This document shows positions 1 through 8,591 of a DNA stretch of 32,398 nucleotides, in pieces. Within the stretch, counting starts at the first letter, position 1. Each line of letters starts with the position of its first letter. Below the pieces are notes generated by a model, which saw only the letters and a list, made by a program, of their open reading frames with translations, did no database searches and had not been told where the DNA came from. The DNA lies in NCBI GenBank assembly GCA_002327305.1, contig DCUZ01000111.1, forward strand, positions 1-32,398, read 5' to 3'. The stretch is from Holophagales bacterium UBA2201 (lineage in GTDB: Bacteria > Acidobacteriota > Thermoanaerobaculia > UBA2201). Made by a program: the position numbers and the translations under genes.

Positions 1-1018
1 TGTCGCAGGCGCCCTGAACATTGTTTTGGCCGCGGAGCGGGTTCACACCGGTGGAAGGCCGGCCCACGTGCCCCGTCAGCATGGCCAGGTTCGCCAGCGT
101 CTTGACGTTGTCCACGCCGGTCACATGTTGGGTGATCCCCATGCAGTAGACGATGGAGGCGCGCTCCGCCTTCCCGTACTCCCGGGCCGCGGCAACGAGG
201 GCGGCACGCGGGACACCGGTGATCTTCTCCACGTGCTCGGGGGTGTACTTCTGCACCGTCGCCTGGAGCCCCTCCGTTCCCTCGGTGCGATCCGCGATGA
301 AGGCCTTGTCCTCGAGCCCCTCGGAGAGGATCACGTTCATGAACCCGTTGAGGAGGGCCACGTCGGTGCCCGGCCTCAGGGGAAGGTAGTGGTCGGCGAA
401 CCGGCTGAGGGTGACGGCGCGGGGGTCGGCCACGATGATCTTGGTCCCCTTCTCCTTGGCCCGGACGATGTACCGGGCCACGAGGGGGTGCTGCTCAAAA
501 GTGTTGGAGCCGATGATCAGGATGCAGGGGGTGTCCTCCAGCTCGTTGACCGCGTTGGTCATCGCCCCGCTGCCGAATGTGGCGGCCAGACCGGCCACCG
601 TGGGGGCGTGTCAAAGACGGGCGCAGTGGTCTATGTTGTTCGTCCCGAGGACCGCCCGTGTGAACTTCATGAGGGCGTAGTTCTCCTCGTTGGTGATCTT
701 CGCGGAGGCGAGGACGGCCAGGGCGTCCGGGCCGTGATTCTCCCTGGTCGCCTTGAATTTCGCCGCGACCGCGTCCAGGGCCTCGTCCCACGACGCTTCG
801 ACGAACTTCCCGTCCCGCTTGATCAACGGTTTCGTCAGCCGCTCCGGGCTGGTGACGAACTCGTTGGCGGTCCACCCCTTGATGCACAGTTTCCCCTGGC
901 TGACGGGGTGATCCTTGCAGGGCAGAACGCCGACCAGTTCGCCGTCCATGATCTGGAGATAGAAGTTGCACCCGGCTCCGCAGTAGGGACAGGTGGTCAG
1001 GACGTTTTCGTAGTTCAT
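1..1018 (-). CDS. fdhA: Selenocysteine formate dehydrogenase, catalytic subunit (3' end outside window)
   Basis: Cytoplasmic molybdopterin formate dehydrogenase catalytic subunit; oxidises formate to CO2 (or the reverse) as part of the Hdr/Nuo-like operon. The ATG at 1018 is preceded by AGGAGG and gives an N-terminal [4Fe-4S] motif (CPYCGAGC, then LCIKG). An in-frame TGA at 611-613 follows DHCARL and is followed by HAPTVAGLAATFG, the family context of the active-site residue; it is therefore read as Sec136 (E. coli FdhF uses Sec140). The frame stays open afterwards, through ILIIGSNTFEQHP and LRGQNNVQGACD, to the window edge, so about 339 residues are visible and the remaining Mo-cofactor domains are missing. 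There is no Tat signal, consistent with a cytoplasmic enzyme. It is the last visible gene of the operon. Confidence 0.93.
581..613 (-). promoter_or_regulatory. Sec UGA codon with bacterial SECIS hairpin (first FDH)
   Basis: The UGA at 611-613 is followed, 11 nt downstream, by a 7-bp stem GGTGGCC/GGCCGCC (one G-U pair) closing the loop GGTCT, at 599-581 on the minus strand. A GGUCU-type apical loop at this distance is the known recognition pattern of SelB in fdhF-type bacterial SECIS elements. It supports recoding rather than a broken gene. Confidence 0.88.
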
Positions 1019-1041
1019 CGGGCCCTCCTTTTGGCCGTTCA

Positions 1042-1866
1042 TCAGATCCCCTTCTCCAACCGCTCCTTCGCCTCCTCGCGGGAGGCCAGCGGCGGCTTCT
1101 CCTCGGGATCCTGCCCGGCCGTGTAGAACAGCTCCTCCTGCACCTTCTTGCTCAGGACCTTCCGGATCAGGTTCAGGGGGATGTCCATGGGACAGGCGTC
1201 CACGCATGCCCCGCACTCGATGCAGGAATCGGACAGATGGTAGAAGTGGACGAAATGGAACATCGGGAAATCGGGCGGGAGCCAGCCGGTGGGGCTGAAC
1301 GCGTCGTTCTCCATCCAGCACTCCTTGCAGATGCAGACCGGGCAGGAGTTGCGGCACCCGTAGCACTTGATGCACTTGCTGAACTGGGCCCTCCAGAAGG
1401 CCTCGCGCTCGGCCACGCTCATGTTCACGATCTTGGCGATGAACGCCTCGTTGGACGGGCCCTGGACCTTCTCGCCGAACTTCAGGTTCTGGGGGTGGGG
1501 TCGGGGGCAGTGGCAGGCCCGGGCCTGGTCGGCGTCGCAGGCGTACCCGATGATGGCGAGGTCCGCGACCTGGATCTGGCCCCGCTTGGCCACCTCGTAG
1601 AGGCCCCGCTCGTCGCAGCCGCGGACCAGGACGGCGATCTTCTGGCCCGGACATTTCTCCTGGAACGCCGAGATGATGTTCTTCTTGGCGGGCCGGAGCG
1701 TGAACGTCACCGGAACTTTCGTCCCGACGGTGAGCCCGTCGAGATCCTCCGCCCGGGTGAACAGGTAAGGCGCCGTGTGCCCGTCCCGCTCCCGCAGGCC
1801 GTAGACGGCGGCCACCTGCTTCCGGGTCAGCAGGTCCGCGCAGTGTTTCCGGATCTCAGTGAGCAT
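1042..1866 (-). CDS. Iron-sulfur protein, FrhB/FdhB-like, partner of FDH
   Basis: A 274-residue protein likely to carry electrons between the formate dehydrogenase and MvhD/HdrA. Two cysteine-rich regions are visible: CIKCYGCRNSCPVCICKEC, which holds a ferredoxin motif plus an additional CxCxxC, and CIECGACVDACPMDIP. The segment KIAVLVRGCDERGLYE resembles the FrhB/FdhB family fold, and a further CHCPRP lies between. The ATG at 1866 follows GGGAGG and overlaps the end of mvhD by 11 nt; a TTG 15 nt upstream is less likely. It ends 23 nt before the fdhA start. The exact family name is uncertain, but its role as an Fe-S subunit of this complex is well supported by context. Confidence 0.8.
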   Translation of the reverse strand: MLTEIRKHCADLLTRKQVAAVYGLRERDGHTAPYLFTRAEDLDGLTVGTKVPVTFTLRPAKKNIISAFQEKCPGQKIAVLVRGCDERGLYEVAKRGQIQVADLAIIGYACDADQARACHCPRPHPQNLKFGEKVQGPSNEAFIAKIVNMSVAEREAFWRAQFSKCIKCYGCRNSCPVCICKECWMENDAFSPTGWLPPDFPMFHFVHFYHLSDSCIECGACVDACPMDIPLNLIRKVLSKKVQEELFYTAGQDPEEKPPLASREEAKERLEKGI

Positions 1867-2293
1867 GGTCGCCTCCCGCAAGCGGATTGGGCCCCAGGGC
1901 CTTCAGCTCCTTGACGAATTCGTGGATCACCTCGGCGAACTCCTGCCCCTCCGCCGCCGAGATCCACTCCAGGCGGACGCGGCGCGGATCGATGCCGAGG
2001 GCGCCCAGCAGCTCCCGCGTGATGGGGATGCGCTTCTTCGTCAGGTGGTTGCCGGTCTGGTAGTGGCAGTCCCCGATGTGACAGCCGCCGATCAGCACGC
2101 CGTCGGCGCCCTTGTGGAGGGCGGACATGATGAAGAAGGGCTTGACGCTGCCGGAGCACATCAGACGGATGGCCCGGACGTTGGCGGGGTAATTCATCCG
2201 GCTGATCCCGGCCAGGTCCGCCCCCGTGTACGAGCACCAGTTGCACAGGAAGGCCACGATCCGGGGTTCGAAATTATCGGGCGTCGAGCTCAT
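1856..2293 (-). CDS. mvhD: MvhD-family [2Fe-2S] electron-transfer subunit
   Basis: A 145-residue MvhD/FlpD-type protein, which in known complexes links a hydrogenase or formate dehydrogenase to HdrA. The family motifs are clear: FLCNWCSYTGADLAG near the N terminus, LMCSGSV, and GADGVLIGGCHIGDCHYQTGN with the conserved Cys and His residues. The length is usual for the family. It lies between the HdrA C-terminal fusion (12-nt gap) and the Fe-S protein (11-nt overlap), so translation is probably coupled. Its place between HdrA and FDH genes matches the expected electron path formate to FdhA to MvhD to HdrA. Confidence 0.93.
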   Translation of the reverse strand: MSSTPDNFEPRIVAFLCNWCSYTGADLAGISRMNYPANVRAIRLMCSGSVKPFFIMSALHKGADGVLIGGCHIGDCHYQTGNHLTKKRIPITRELLGALGIDPRRVRLEWISAAEGQEFAEVIHEFVKELKALGPNPLAGGDHAH

Positions 2294-2305
2294 TGCGCTT
2301 CCCTC

Positions 2306-4060
2306 CTATATCGCCAGGATGCCGTCGATCTCGGCGAAGATCTGCTGATCGCGGAAGTGCTTCTGGTAGGCCGCCCCGGCGGGGCACGCCGCCACGCAGG
2401 TGCCGCACCCCTTGCAGAGGGCGTCGTTGATGGAGGACTTGTTCTTCCCCTTGTCGTAGGTGATCGCCGTGTAGGGGCAGACGCCGACGCAGATCTGGCA
2501 GCCGGAGCACATTTCCTCCTGGATGGTCGCCGTCACCGCCTCGGTCTCCACCTCGCCCCTCTGGATGAGCGAGAGGGCGGCCGAGGCCGCGGCGCCGGCC
2601 TGCGCCACGGTGTCGGGGATGTCCTTGGGGCCCTGGCAGGCGCCGGCGATGAAGATGCCGTCGGCGGGGGTGGAGACCGGGGCCAGTTTGGGGTGCTTTT
2701 CGGTGAAGAATCCATCCTTCCCCGTGCTGCAGGAGAAGAGGTGGGAGAGGTGCTTGGCCTCGGGCTTGGCCTCCATGGCCAGACAGAGGACCACCATGTC
2801 CACCGGGATCCGGCGGACGACGCCGATCATGGTGTCCTCGGCCCGCATGATGAGTTTCCCCTCTTCCGAGGGATCCAGGGCGGCGTCGTTGATCTCGGCC
2901 ACCTTGCCCCGGACGAAGTTCACCCCCTCACGCAGGAGGCGGTTGTAGAACTCCTCGTACCCCTTCCCGAAGCAGCGCATGTCGATGTAGAAGTTGTAGA
3001 CCTCGCAGCCGTGGATCTTTTCCTTGATCAGGTGGGCGAACTTGAGGGCGTACATGCAGCAGACGCGCGAACAGTACTCGTGGTACTTCTGGTCCCGGCT
3101 CCCGACGCAGTGGACGATCCCGATGCTTTTGGGCACCTTCCCATCCGCGGTCAGGATCTTTCCCGCCGTGGGGCCGCCGGCGTTGTTGAGGACCTCGAAG
3201 TCCAAACTCGTCATGATGTTCTTGTACTTGCCGTACCCATACTCCTTGAGGACGCGGGGGTCCTGCAGTTGGAACCCGGTGGTGAGGAGGATCGTGCCGA
3301 CCTCCACCTCCTCAACCCGGTCCTCCTGCTTGTGGTCGATGGCCTTGGCTTCGCACACGTCGACGCACACCTGGCATTTGCCGGTCTTGAAATGGATGCA
3401 GGAGTCCCGGTCGATGACGGCCTTGCGCGGCACGGCCTGCATGAAATCGATGTTGATGGAGGTGAGCGGCCCCATGGGCATGGCCTGGTAGATCCCCTCC
3501 TGGTCGTCCTTGATCCGGATGGCCCCGGTGGGGCAGACTTGGGCGCAGGCCCCGCAGGTGATGCACCGATCGCTGGTCCGGTCGTAGGCGGTGGAGACCG
3601 TGCGGTTGGGGCCGCGGTCGAAGAACCCCAGGACGTTGGCCCCCACCACCTCCGAGCACACCTTGACGCAGAGGCCGCAGAGGATGCAGTCGTCGTCCCC
3701 CCGGCCGAAGCGGGGCTCGGTGACGCCGTACTCCTCGGCCAGCCGGTTGAGGACCGGGACGTGGCCGCACCGGGCCAGCATCCACTCCAGGATCATCCGC
3801 CGGTTCCGCCGCACCCGCTCGGAGTCGGTGAACACCTCGATGCCGTTGGTGACGGGGTAGTTGCAGGCGGTGACCATCCGGACGCGGTTGCGGATCCGGA
3901 CTTCCACCGTGCAGATGCGGCAGACGCCGTAGGGCTCAAGGAGGGGGTGGTGGCAGAGGGTGGGGATGCGGATCCCCATCCGCTCGGCCGCCTGCAGCAG
4001 CGGCGTGCGGTCCGGGGCCTCGGTCTCGATGCCGTTGATCTTGAGTTTGATGGTCTTCAT
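2306..4060 (-). CDS. NuoG-type ferredoxin module fused to C-terminal half of HdrA
   Basis: A 584-residue fusion. Residues 1-70 are a plant-type [2Fe-2S] domain (C36, C47, C50, C66) as in NuoG/HoxU. The His-Cys cluster ligands normally next are absent (only ARCGHVPV). Two [4Fe-4S] motifs follow: CILCGLCVKVC (125-135) and CITCGACAQVC (166-176). From about residue 195 it matches HdrA starting at the segment IDFMQAVPRKAVID, through C221/C229/C232/C236, ITLTTGF-like and HCVGSRDQ, CSRVCCMYALKFA, and ends with two more ferredoxin motifs (MCSGCQICVGVCP; LCKGCGTCVAACP). It lacks the FAD/Rossmann half of HdrA, which is encoded separately at 6775-7689. AAGGAG precedes the ATG. Predicted to connect the NADH module (NuoEF) to Hdr chemistry. 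Confidence 0.9.
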   Translation of the reverse strand: MKTIKLKINGIETEAPDRTPLLQAAERMGIRIPTLCHHPLLEPYGVCRICTVEVRIRNRVRMVTACNYPVTNGIEVFTDSERVRRNRRMILEWMLARCGHVPVLNRLAEEYGVTEPRFGRGDDDCILCGLCVKVCSEVVGANVLGFFDRGPNRTVSTAYDRTSDRCITCGACAQVCPTGAIRIKDDQEGIYQAMPMGPLTSINIDFMQAVPRKAVIDRDSCIHFKTGKCQVCVDVCEAKAIDHKQEDRVEEVEVGTILLTTGFQLQDPRVLKEYGYGKYKNIMTSLDFEVLNNAGGPTAGKILTADGKVPKSIGIVHCVGSRDQKYHEYCSRVCCMYALKFAHLIKEKIHGCEVYNFYIDMRCFGKGYEEFYNRLLREGVNFVRGKVAEINDAALDPSEEGKLIMRAEDTMIGVVRRIPVDMVVLCLAMEAKPEAKHLSHLFSCSTGKDGFFTEKHPKLAPVSTPADGIFIAGACQGPKDIPDTVAQAGAAASAALSLIQRGEVETEAVTATIQEEMCSGCQICVGVCPYTAITYDKGKNKSSINDALCKGCGTCVAACPAGAAYQKHFRDQQIFAEIDGILAI

Positions 4061-4070
4061 GCCGACTCCT

Positions 4071-5894
4071 TCAAGTCCGGGTGATGGCGTCGCGCCGGCA
4101 GACCTCGATGCAGGCGCCGCACTTGATGCACTTGTGGACGTCGAGGGTGTGGACCTTCTTCACCTCGCCCATGATGGCCGCCGTGGAACAGGCCCGGACG
4201 CACGCGTGGCACCCGTCGCATTTGGCGGGGTCGATGCCGTAGGTGATGAGCTCCTTGCACACCCCGCCGGGGCATTTCTTGTCCCGGATGTGGGCCTCGT
4301 ACTCGTGCCGGAAGTACTGGAGGGTGGAGAGGACGGGGTTCGGGGCCGAGGTGCCCAGGGCGCACAGGCAGCAGTCCTGCATCACCGCCCCCATCTCCTC
4401 CAGGAGACCCAGGTCCTCCATCCTCCCCTTCCCGTCGCCGATGCGGGTGAGGACGTCCAGCATGGTCTTGAGCCCCTCGCGGCAGGGGGTGCATTTACCG
4501 CACGATTCCTCGGTGAGGAAGGCGATGAAGTAGCGGGCCACATCCACCATGCAGGTTTGCTCGTCCATGACGATCATGCCGCCGGACCCCATCATGGAGC
4601 CCGCCTCGGTGAGGGAGTCGAAGTCCACCGCCATGTCGAGCTTCTCCTCGGGGAGACAGCCGCCGCTGGGGCCGCCCGTCTGGACGGCCTTGAATTTCCT
4701 CCCCTTCGGGATGCCGCCCCCGATGTCGAAGATGATCTCCCGCAGGGAGATCCCCATGGGGACCTCGATGAGGCCGGTGTTGTTGATCTTCCCGACGAGG
4801 GAGAAGACCTTGGTGCCCGAGGAGCCGTTCCAGGGGTTTTCCTTCACGTCGCCGGTCCCCATCGAGGCGAACCAGTCGGCCCCCCGCAGGATGATGAGGG
4901 GGACGTTGGCGTAGGTCTCCACGTTGTTGAGGTTGCTGGGGCGGTCCTGGTAGCCGTGCTCGACCGTGTGGATGTACTTGGCGCGCGGCTCGCCCAGTTT
5001 CCCCTCGAGGGAGGCCATCAGCGCGGTGGACTCGCCGCAGACGAAGGCGCCGGCGCCCTCGCGGATCTCGATGTCGAAGTCCATTCCGGCGCCGAGGATG
5101 TTCTTCCCGAGGAGGCCGAACTCGCGCGCATGGTCGAGGGCCAGCTGCAGGCGCTGGCGCGCCAGGGGGTATTCGTGCCGGATGTAGACGAACCCCTCGG
5201 ACGCCCCGATGCCGCGGGCGGCGATGATCATCCCCTCGACGACCGAATGGGGATCGCTCTCGATGATGGAGCGGTCCATGAAGGCCCCCGGGTCGCCTTC
5301 GTCGGCGTTGCAGATGACGACGGGGGCGACGCCGCGCACCTGCCCCGCGTGGCGGCAGGTTTCCCACTTGATCCCGGCGGGGAACCCGCCGCCGCCGCGG
5401 CCCCTCAGGCCCGAGCGCTTGATCTCCAGGACGATCCCCTCGGGGGTCATCTGCGTGAGGGCCTTGCCCAGGGCGGTGTAGCCGTCCACGGCGATGTAGT
5501 CCTCGATGCGGTCGGGGTCAATGAGCCCCCGGTTCCGCAGGACGATCAGTTTCTGCTTGGCGAAGAAGGGAATGTCCTTGAGGGCGGGGATGGGGGCCTT
5601 CTCCGTGGGGGGGGTGTAGAGGAGTTTCTTGACGGGGCGCCCCTTGAGGAGGTGCTCCTCGACGATGGCGGGGACGTCCCTCTCCTCCACGCGGCAGTAG
5701 AAGACGCCGTCGGGCTGGACGATCATGATGGGGCCCTCGGCGCAGAACCCCTGGCATCCGGTGGTGATGACCTGGATCTCCCGGTCGAGCCCCCGTTTGG
5801 CGATCTCCGCCTCGAGGGTCTTCCTCAGGTTGAACGAGCCGCCGGCAACGCATCCCGTGCCGGTGCAGATGAGGCAGTGTGCGCGGTAGGCCAT
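4071..5894 (-). CDS. NuoF/HndC-like NADH-binding flavoprotein
   Basis: A 607-residue FMN/NAD(H)-binding subunit of the NuoF/HndC/HydB type. Residues 1-90 form a thioredoxin-like [2Fe-2S] domain (C10, C15, C47, C51). GLRGRGGGGFPAG at about 163-174 and ICNADEGDPGAF are the NADH/FMN signatures; GAGAFVCGESTALMASLEG and the SLBB region follow, then ESCGKCTPCREG for a [4Fe-4S] cluster. The C terminus carries two further ferredoxin motifs, CDGCHACVRACS and CIKCGACIEVC. CGES replaces the more usual CGEE. The ATG at 5894 follows AAGGAGGGAG; an upstream in-frame opening is out of context because it overlaps the preceding gene. Likely exchanges electrons with NAD(H) for the Hdr/FDH complex and may hold the bifurcating flavin in related enzymes. 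Confidence 0.93.
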   Translation of the reverse strand: MAYRAHCLICTGTGCVAGGSFNLRKTLEAEIAKRGLDREIQVITTGCQGFCAEGPIMIVQPDGVFYCRVEERDVPAIVEEHLLKGRPVKKLLYTPPTEKAPIPALKDIPFFAKQKLIVLRNRGLIDPDRIEDYIAVDGYTALGKALTQMTPEGIVLEIKRSGLRGRGGGGFPAGIKWETCRHAGQVRGVAPVVICNADEGDPGAFMDRSIIESDPHSVVEGMIIAARGIGASEGFVYIRHEYPLARQRLQLALDHAREFGLLGKNILGAGMDFDIEIREGAGAFVCGESTALMASLEGKLGEPRAKYIHTVEHGYQDRPSNLNNVETYANVPLIILRGADWFASMGTGDVKENPWNGSSGTKVFSLVGKINNTGLIEVPMGISLREIIFDIGGGIPKGRKFKAVQTGGPSGGCLPEEKLDMAVDFDSLTEAGSMMGSGGMIVMDEQTCMVDVARYFIAFLTEESCGKCTPCREGLKTMLDVLTRIGDGKGRMEDLGLLEEMGAVMQDCCLCALGTSAPNPVLSTLQYFRHEYEAHIRDKKCPGGVCKELITYGIDPAKCDGCHACVRACSTAAIMGEVKKVHTLDVHKCIKCGACIEVCRRDAITRT

Positions 5895-5908
5895 CGTGCG
5901 CTCCCTCC

Positions 5909-6292
5909 TTAACTCGCCGTCTCGCTGCCGGCGGCGAGGGCGAATTCCCTCACCACCGCGCCGCCCAGGATGTGCTCGGCCACGATGCGCCCGGCCTTGG
6001 CCGGGTCGAGGTCCACGTACTTGACGGGGGCCTGCCCCGCGATCTCCACGGTGGCCATGGGCTCGCGGCTGCAGAGCCCCGCGCATGAAGAGGTGGTGAC
6101 GAGCAGGTCGGTCAGGTGGCGCGCCTCCGCGTCCCGGAGGAAGGCGTCCAGCACCTCCCTGGCCCCGGCGGCGATGCCGCAGGTGCTCATGTGCACCACC
6201 ACCCGCGCCCGGGCGTCGCCGGACCGCAGGGTCATCTTCTGCCGGGCCTCCTCCTTGATCTTTTTCAGGTCTTCGATGGTGATCCGGGGCAT
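5909..6292 (-). CDS. HndB-like thioredoxin-fold [2Fe-2S] protein
   Basis: A 127-residue small ferredoxin similar to HndB of NADP-reducing hydrogenases. STCGIAAGAREV and SSCAGLCSREP give three visible cysteines in the positions used by this fold; only one Cys is seen in the first loop, as is usual for this subgroup. PVKYVDLDPAKAGRIVAEH is the typical C-terminal segment. It starts 1 nt after the end of the NuoE-like gene and its stop is 14 nt upstream of the NuoF-like start. It probably relays electrons within the NADH module. Confidence 0.87.
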   Translation of the reverse strand: MPRITIEDLKKIKEEARQKMTLRSGDARARVVVHMSTCGIAAGAREVLDAFLRDAEARHLTDLLVTTSSCAGLCSREPMATVEIAGQAPVKYVDLDPAKAGRIVAEHILGGAVVREFALAAGSETAS

Positions 6293-6293
6293 C

Positions 6294-6764
6294 TTAGGCC
6301 TCCTTCGGCCGGTACTTCTTCAGGATGCGGGGCACGTCGGCCTGCTTCAGTTTTCCGTGGACGTCCTTGCCCACGGTGACGGCGGGGGCGAGGCCGCAGC
6401 ACCCGAGGCAGTTGACGGTGTTGATGGAGAACAGGAGGTCGTCGGTGGTCTGGCCGCGCAGGATCTTCAACTCGCGCTCGAAGGCCTCCAGCAGGCGGGG
6501 CGCCCCCTTGACGTGGCAGGCGGTCCCCATGCAGATGTGGGCGGGGTAGCGCCCCACGGGCTTGAGGCTGAAGGCGCGGAAGAAGGTGGCGATGCCCAGG
6601 ACGCTCGGGAGGGGGACCTCCACCTGTTCCGAGACCCGCTGGAGGACCGGCTCGGGGAGGTGGGTGAACTCCTCCTGGCACTCCAGCAGCATCGCGATGA
6701 GGTGCTCCCGCTTGCGCCCGTGGCGCTGGATGATGGCGTCGACTTTGGCGGGGTCGATGTGCAT
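6294..6764 (-). CDS. NuoE/HndA-like [2Fe-2S] subunit
   Basis: A 156-residue NuoE-family protein, the small partner of NuoF. The [2Fe-2S] ligands are in CMGTACHVKGA (C-x4-C) and VNCLGCCGLAPAV (C-x3-C), with the helical N-terminal region (LECQEEFTHLPEPVL) and SVLGIATFFRAF typical of the family. The ATG at 6764 follows AAGGAGACCCCC and lies 10 nt after the HdrA-N stop. With the NuoF-like protein it should form the NAD(H)-reacting unit of the complex. Confidence 0.93.
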   Translation of the reverse strand: MHIDPAKVDAIIQRHGRKREHLIAMLLECQEEFTHLPEPVLQRVSEQVEVPLPSVLGIATFFRAFSLKPVGRYPAHICMGTACHVKGAPRLLEAFERELKILRGQTTDDLLFSINTVNCLGCCGLAPAVTVGKDVHGKLKQADVPRILKKYRPKEA

Positions 6765-6774
6765 GGGGGTCTCC

Positions 6775-7689
6775 TTAGTTCACCGGTTCGCCGGCCGGCG
6801 ATCCGGCCCCGGACGGAACGGCTTCGGGGGCCGGCTTGCCGCGGTTGTCGCCGATGACGAGTTTGCCCTTGACGATGGTGCGGTCGGCGGGGATCCGGCG
6901 CCCCGGGCACTTCTCCCAGCACACGCCGCACCCGGTGCATTTCTCGGTGTCCACGTACCGCGCCCTGCGGGCGATCTTGACCTTGAAGTTCCCCACGAAC
7001 CCGTTCACCTCCTGCACTTCGGAGAGGGTCATGAGGTCGATGTTCTTGTCCTGGAAGATGGAGACCGTCTTGGGCGTCAGGATGCAGGCGGCGCAGTCGA
7101 GGGTGGGGAAGGTCTTGTCGAAGCGCGACATGTGCCCGCCGATGTACGATTCCTTTTCCACGAGGTAGACCTTGTTCCCGGCCCCGGCGATGTCGAGGGC
7201 GGCGTGGATGCCGGCGATGCCGGCCCCCACGATGAGGACCGCCGGGTTGACGGGGACGGTCTTCTTCTCCAGGGGCTGGTGGAAGGCGACGCGGTGGATG
7301 GCCCCCATCAGGAGGGCCTTGGCCTTCTCGGTGGCCGCGTCCGGATCTTCGGTGACCCAGGAGACATGCTCGCGGATGTTGGCCATCTGGAAGAAATAGG
7401 GGTTGATCCCCCCGTCCCCCGTGGCCCTTCGGAAGGTGGGCTCGTGCATCAGCGGGGAGCAGGAGGCCACCACGATGCGGTTCAGCTTGTGGTCCTGGAT
7501 GTCCTTCTTGATGAGTTCCTGCCCCGGGTCCGAGCACATGTACTTGTACTCGCGGGCGACCACCACATTCGGCCCGTGGTCCCGGCCGTACTCCATCACC
7601 TCCCCCACACGGACCTTGCCGGCGATGTTGGAGCCGCAGTGGCAGATGTAGATGCCGATGCGGATGGGATCGTTCGTGCCGTTCGTCAT
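6775..7689 (-). CDS. hdrA: HdrA N-terminal half (FAD-binding), stand-alone
   Basis: A 304-residue protein matching only the first half of HdrA. It has the N-terminal IGIYICHCGSNIAG segment, C52, VVASCSPLMHEPTFR, the FAD-binding VGAGIAGIHAALD (GAGIAG at 155-160), VEKESYIGGHMSRFDKTFPTLDC, the C199/C202 pair, and one [4Fe-4S] motif CTGCGVCWEKCP (251-262). It then stops after a short tail rich in Gly, Ala and Pro. The sequence that would follow in a normal HdrA is found at residue ~195 of the product of 2306-4060. GGAGG precedes the ATG. It presumably holds the FAD of the Hdr unit and contacts HdrBC. The clean domain boundary argues for a functional split, not decay. Confidence 0.9.
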   Translation of the reverse strand: MTNGTNDPIRIGIYICHCGSNIAGKVRVGEVMEYGRDHGPNVVVAREYKYMCSDPGQELIKKDIQDHKLNRIVVASCSPLMHEPTFRRATGDGGINPYFFQMANIREHVSWVTEDPDAATEKAKALLMGAIHRVAFHQPLEKKTVPVNPAVLIVGAGIAGIHAALDIAGAGNKVYLVEKESYIGGHMSRFDKTFPTLDCAACILTPKTVSIFQDKNIDLMTLSEVQEVNGFVGNFKVKIARRARYVDTEKCTGCGVCWEKCPGRRIPADRTIVKGKLVIGDNRGKPAPEAVPSGAGSPAGEPVN

Positions 7690-7700
7690 GGGGGACCTCC

Positions 7701-8591
7701 TTACGACGCCGCGACCAGCCGCCCGGGGGTGACCATGAGGTCCTTGAACCCCAGCGTCTTGAGCTCAAGCCCCAGGGCGTAGCCGATGATCTGGGTGAAG
7801 TGGATGATGGGGAGCGGCTCCAGTCGGCGCCCGCCGGCCTGGTCGAAGCCGCCGCTGAAGCGCGAGATGACCTTGGACTGGTAGGCGTCCAGGTTGAAGT
7901 GGCAGAGGGGGCAGGAGGTGGCCACGGCGTTGGCGCCGTGCTTGTTGATCTCGCTCAGGAGCATGTAGACCAGGCGGAACCCCACGTCCTCCACGGTGCC
8001 GGTGAGGGAGCCGCCGCAGCACCGCGTCTTGTAGGGGTAGTCCACGGCTTGGGCCCCCAAGGCCTCCATGATGCGGTCCATGATCAGGGGTTGGTAGGGG
8101 TCGTCCATGTCCGAGTAGGGCCTCACGAGCTGGCAGCCGTAATAGGAGGCCACCTTCCACCCCTTCATCGGCCGTTTGACGGCGGCGGCCATGGCCTTCA
8201 GGGCCTCCTCGGAGGATAACAGTTCCAGGGGGTGCCGCACCGTCACCGTACCGCCGTAGTGCAGGTCCACGCGGTCCAGGGACTTGTTGATATGATCGTT
8301 CGGGTGGTCCTTGAGGTACTCGTTGGCCTTCCGCAAGGTCAGGTAACACCCCGCGCAGGGGGTCACCAGCTCGTCGAATTTCTGCTGTTCGGCCAGGGCC
8401 AGGTTGCGGCCGGAAACGGCCATGGCCATGGCCTTGTCCACGCCGAAATAGGCGGTGGCGCCGCAACAGTTCCAGTCCTCGATCTCCTTCAGTCCCAGGC
8501 CCAGGACCTTGCAGACATCCAGCAGGGTCCGCTCGTAGGCCTTGGAGGTGGACCGGACGGAACATCCGGGATAATAGCCGTAGGTTTTCAT
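7701..8591 (-). CDS. hdrB: HdrB-like CCG-domain subunit
   Basis: A 296-residue HdrB homologue. Both CCG domains are complete: YYPGCSVRS, NCCGATAYFG and TPCAGC for the first, YYGCQLVRP, RCCGGSLTG and SCPLCHFNL for the second; these bind the non-cubane [4Fe-4S] clusters that reduce disulfides in methanogens. The start codon overlaps the hdrC stop in TGATG. In bacteria without coenzyme M/B the substrate is unknown; candidates are a DsrC-type or other small thiol protein, which is inference. Confidence 0.93.
   Translation of the reverse strand: MKTYGYYPGCSVRSTSKAYERTLLDVCKVLGLGLKEIEDWNCCGATAYFGVDKAMAMAVSGRNLALAEQQKFDELVTPCAGCYLTLRKANEYLKDHPNDHINKSLDRVDLHYGGTVTVRHPLELLSSEEALKAMAAAVKRPMKGWKVASYYGCQLVRPYSDMDDPYQPLIMDRIMEALGAQAVDYPYKTRCCGGSLTGTVEDVGFRLVYMLLSEINKHGANAVATSCPLCHFNLDAYQSKVISRFSGGFDQAGGRRLEPLPIIHFTQIIGYALGLELKTLGFKDLMVTPGRLVAAS

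Noticed and set aside
611..613. Nonsense mutation or pseudogene in the first FDH
   Set aside because: The stop is UGA in the exact Sec position, the frame continues with conserved sequence, and a SECIS-like hairpin follows.
1859..4084. Very long plus-strand open frame (741 codons) opposite the HdrA fusion and MvhD
   Set aside because: It is antisense to genes with clear Fe-S motifs. High GC with biased third positions leaves long antisense frames open; the predicted protein shows no motif.
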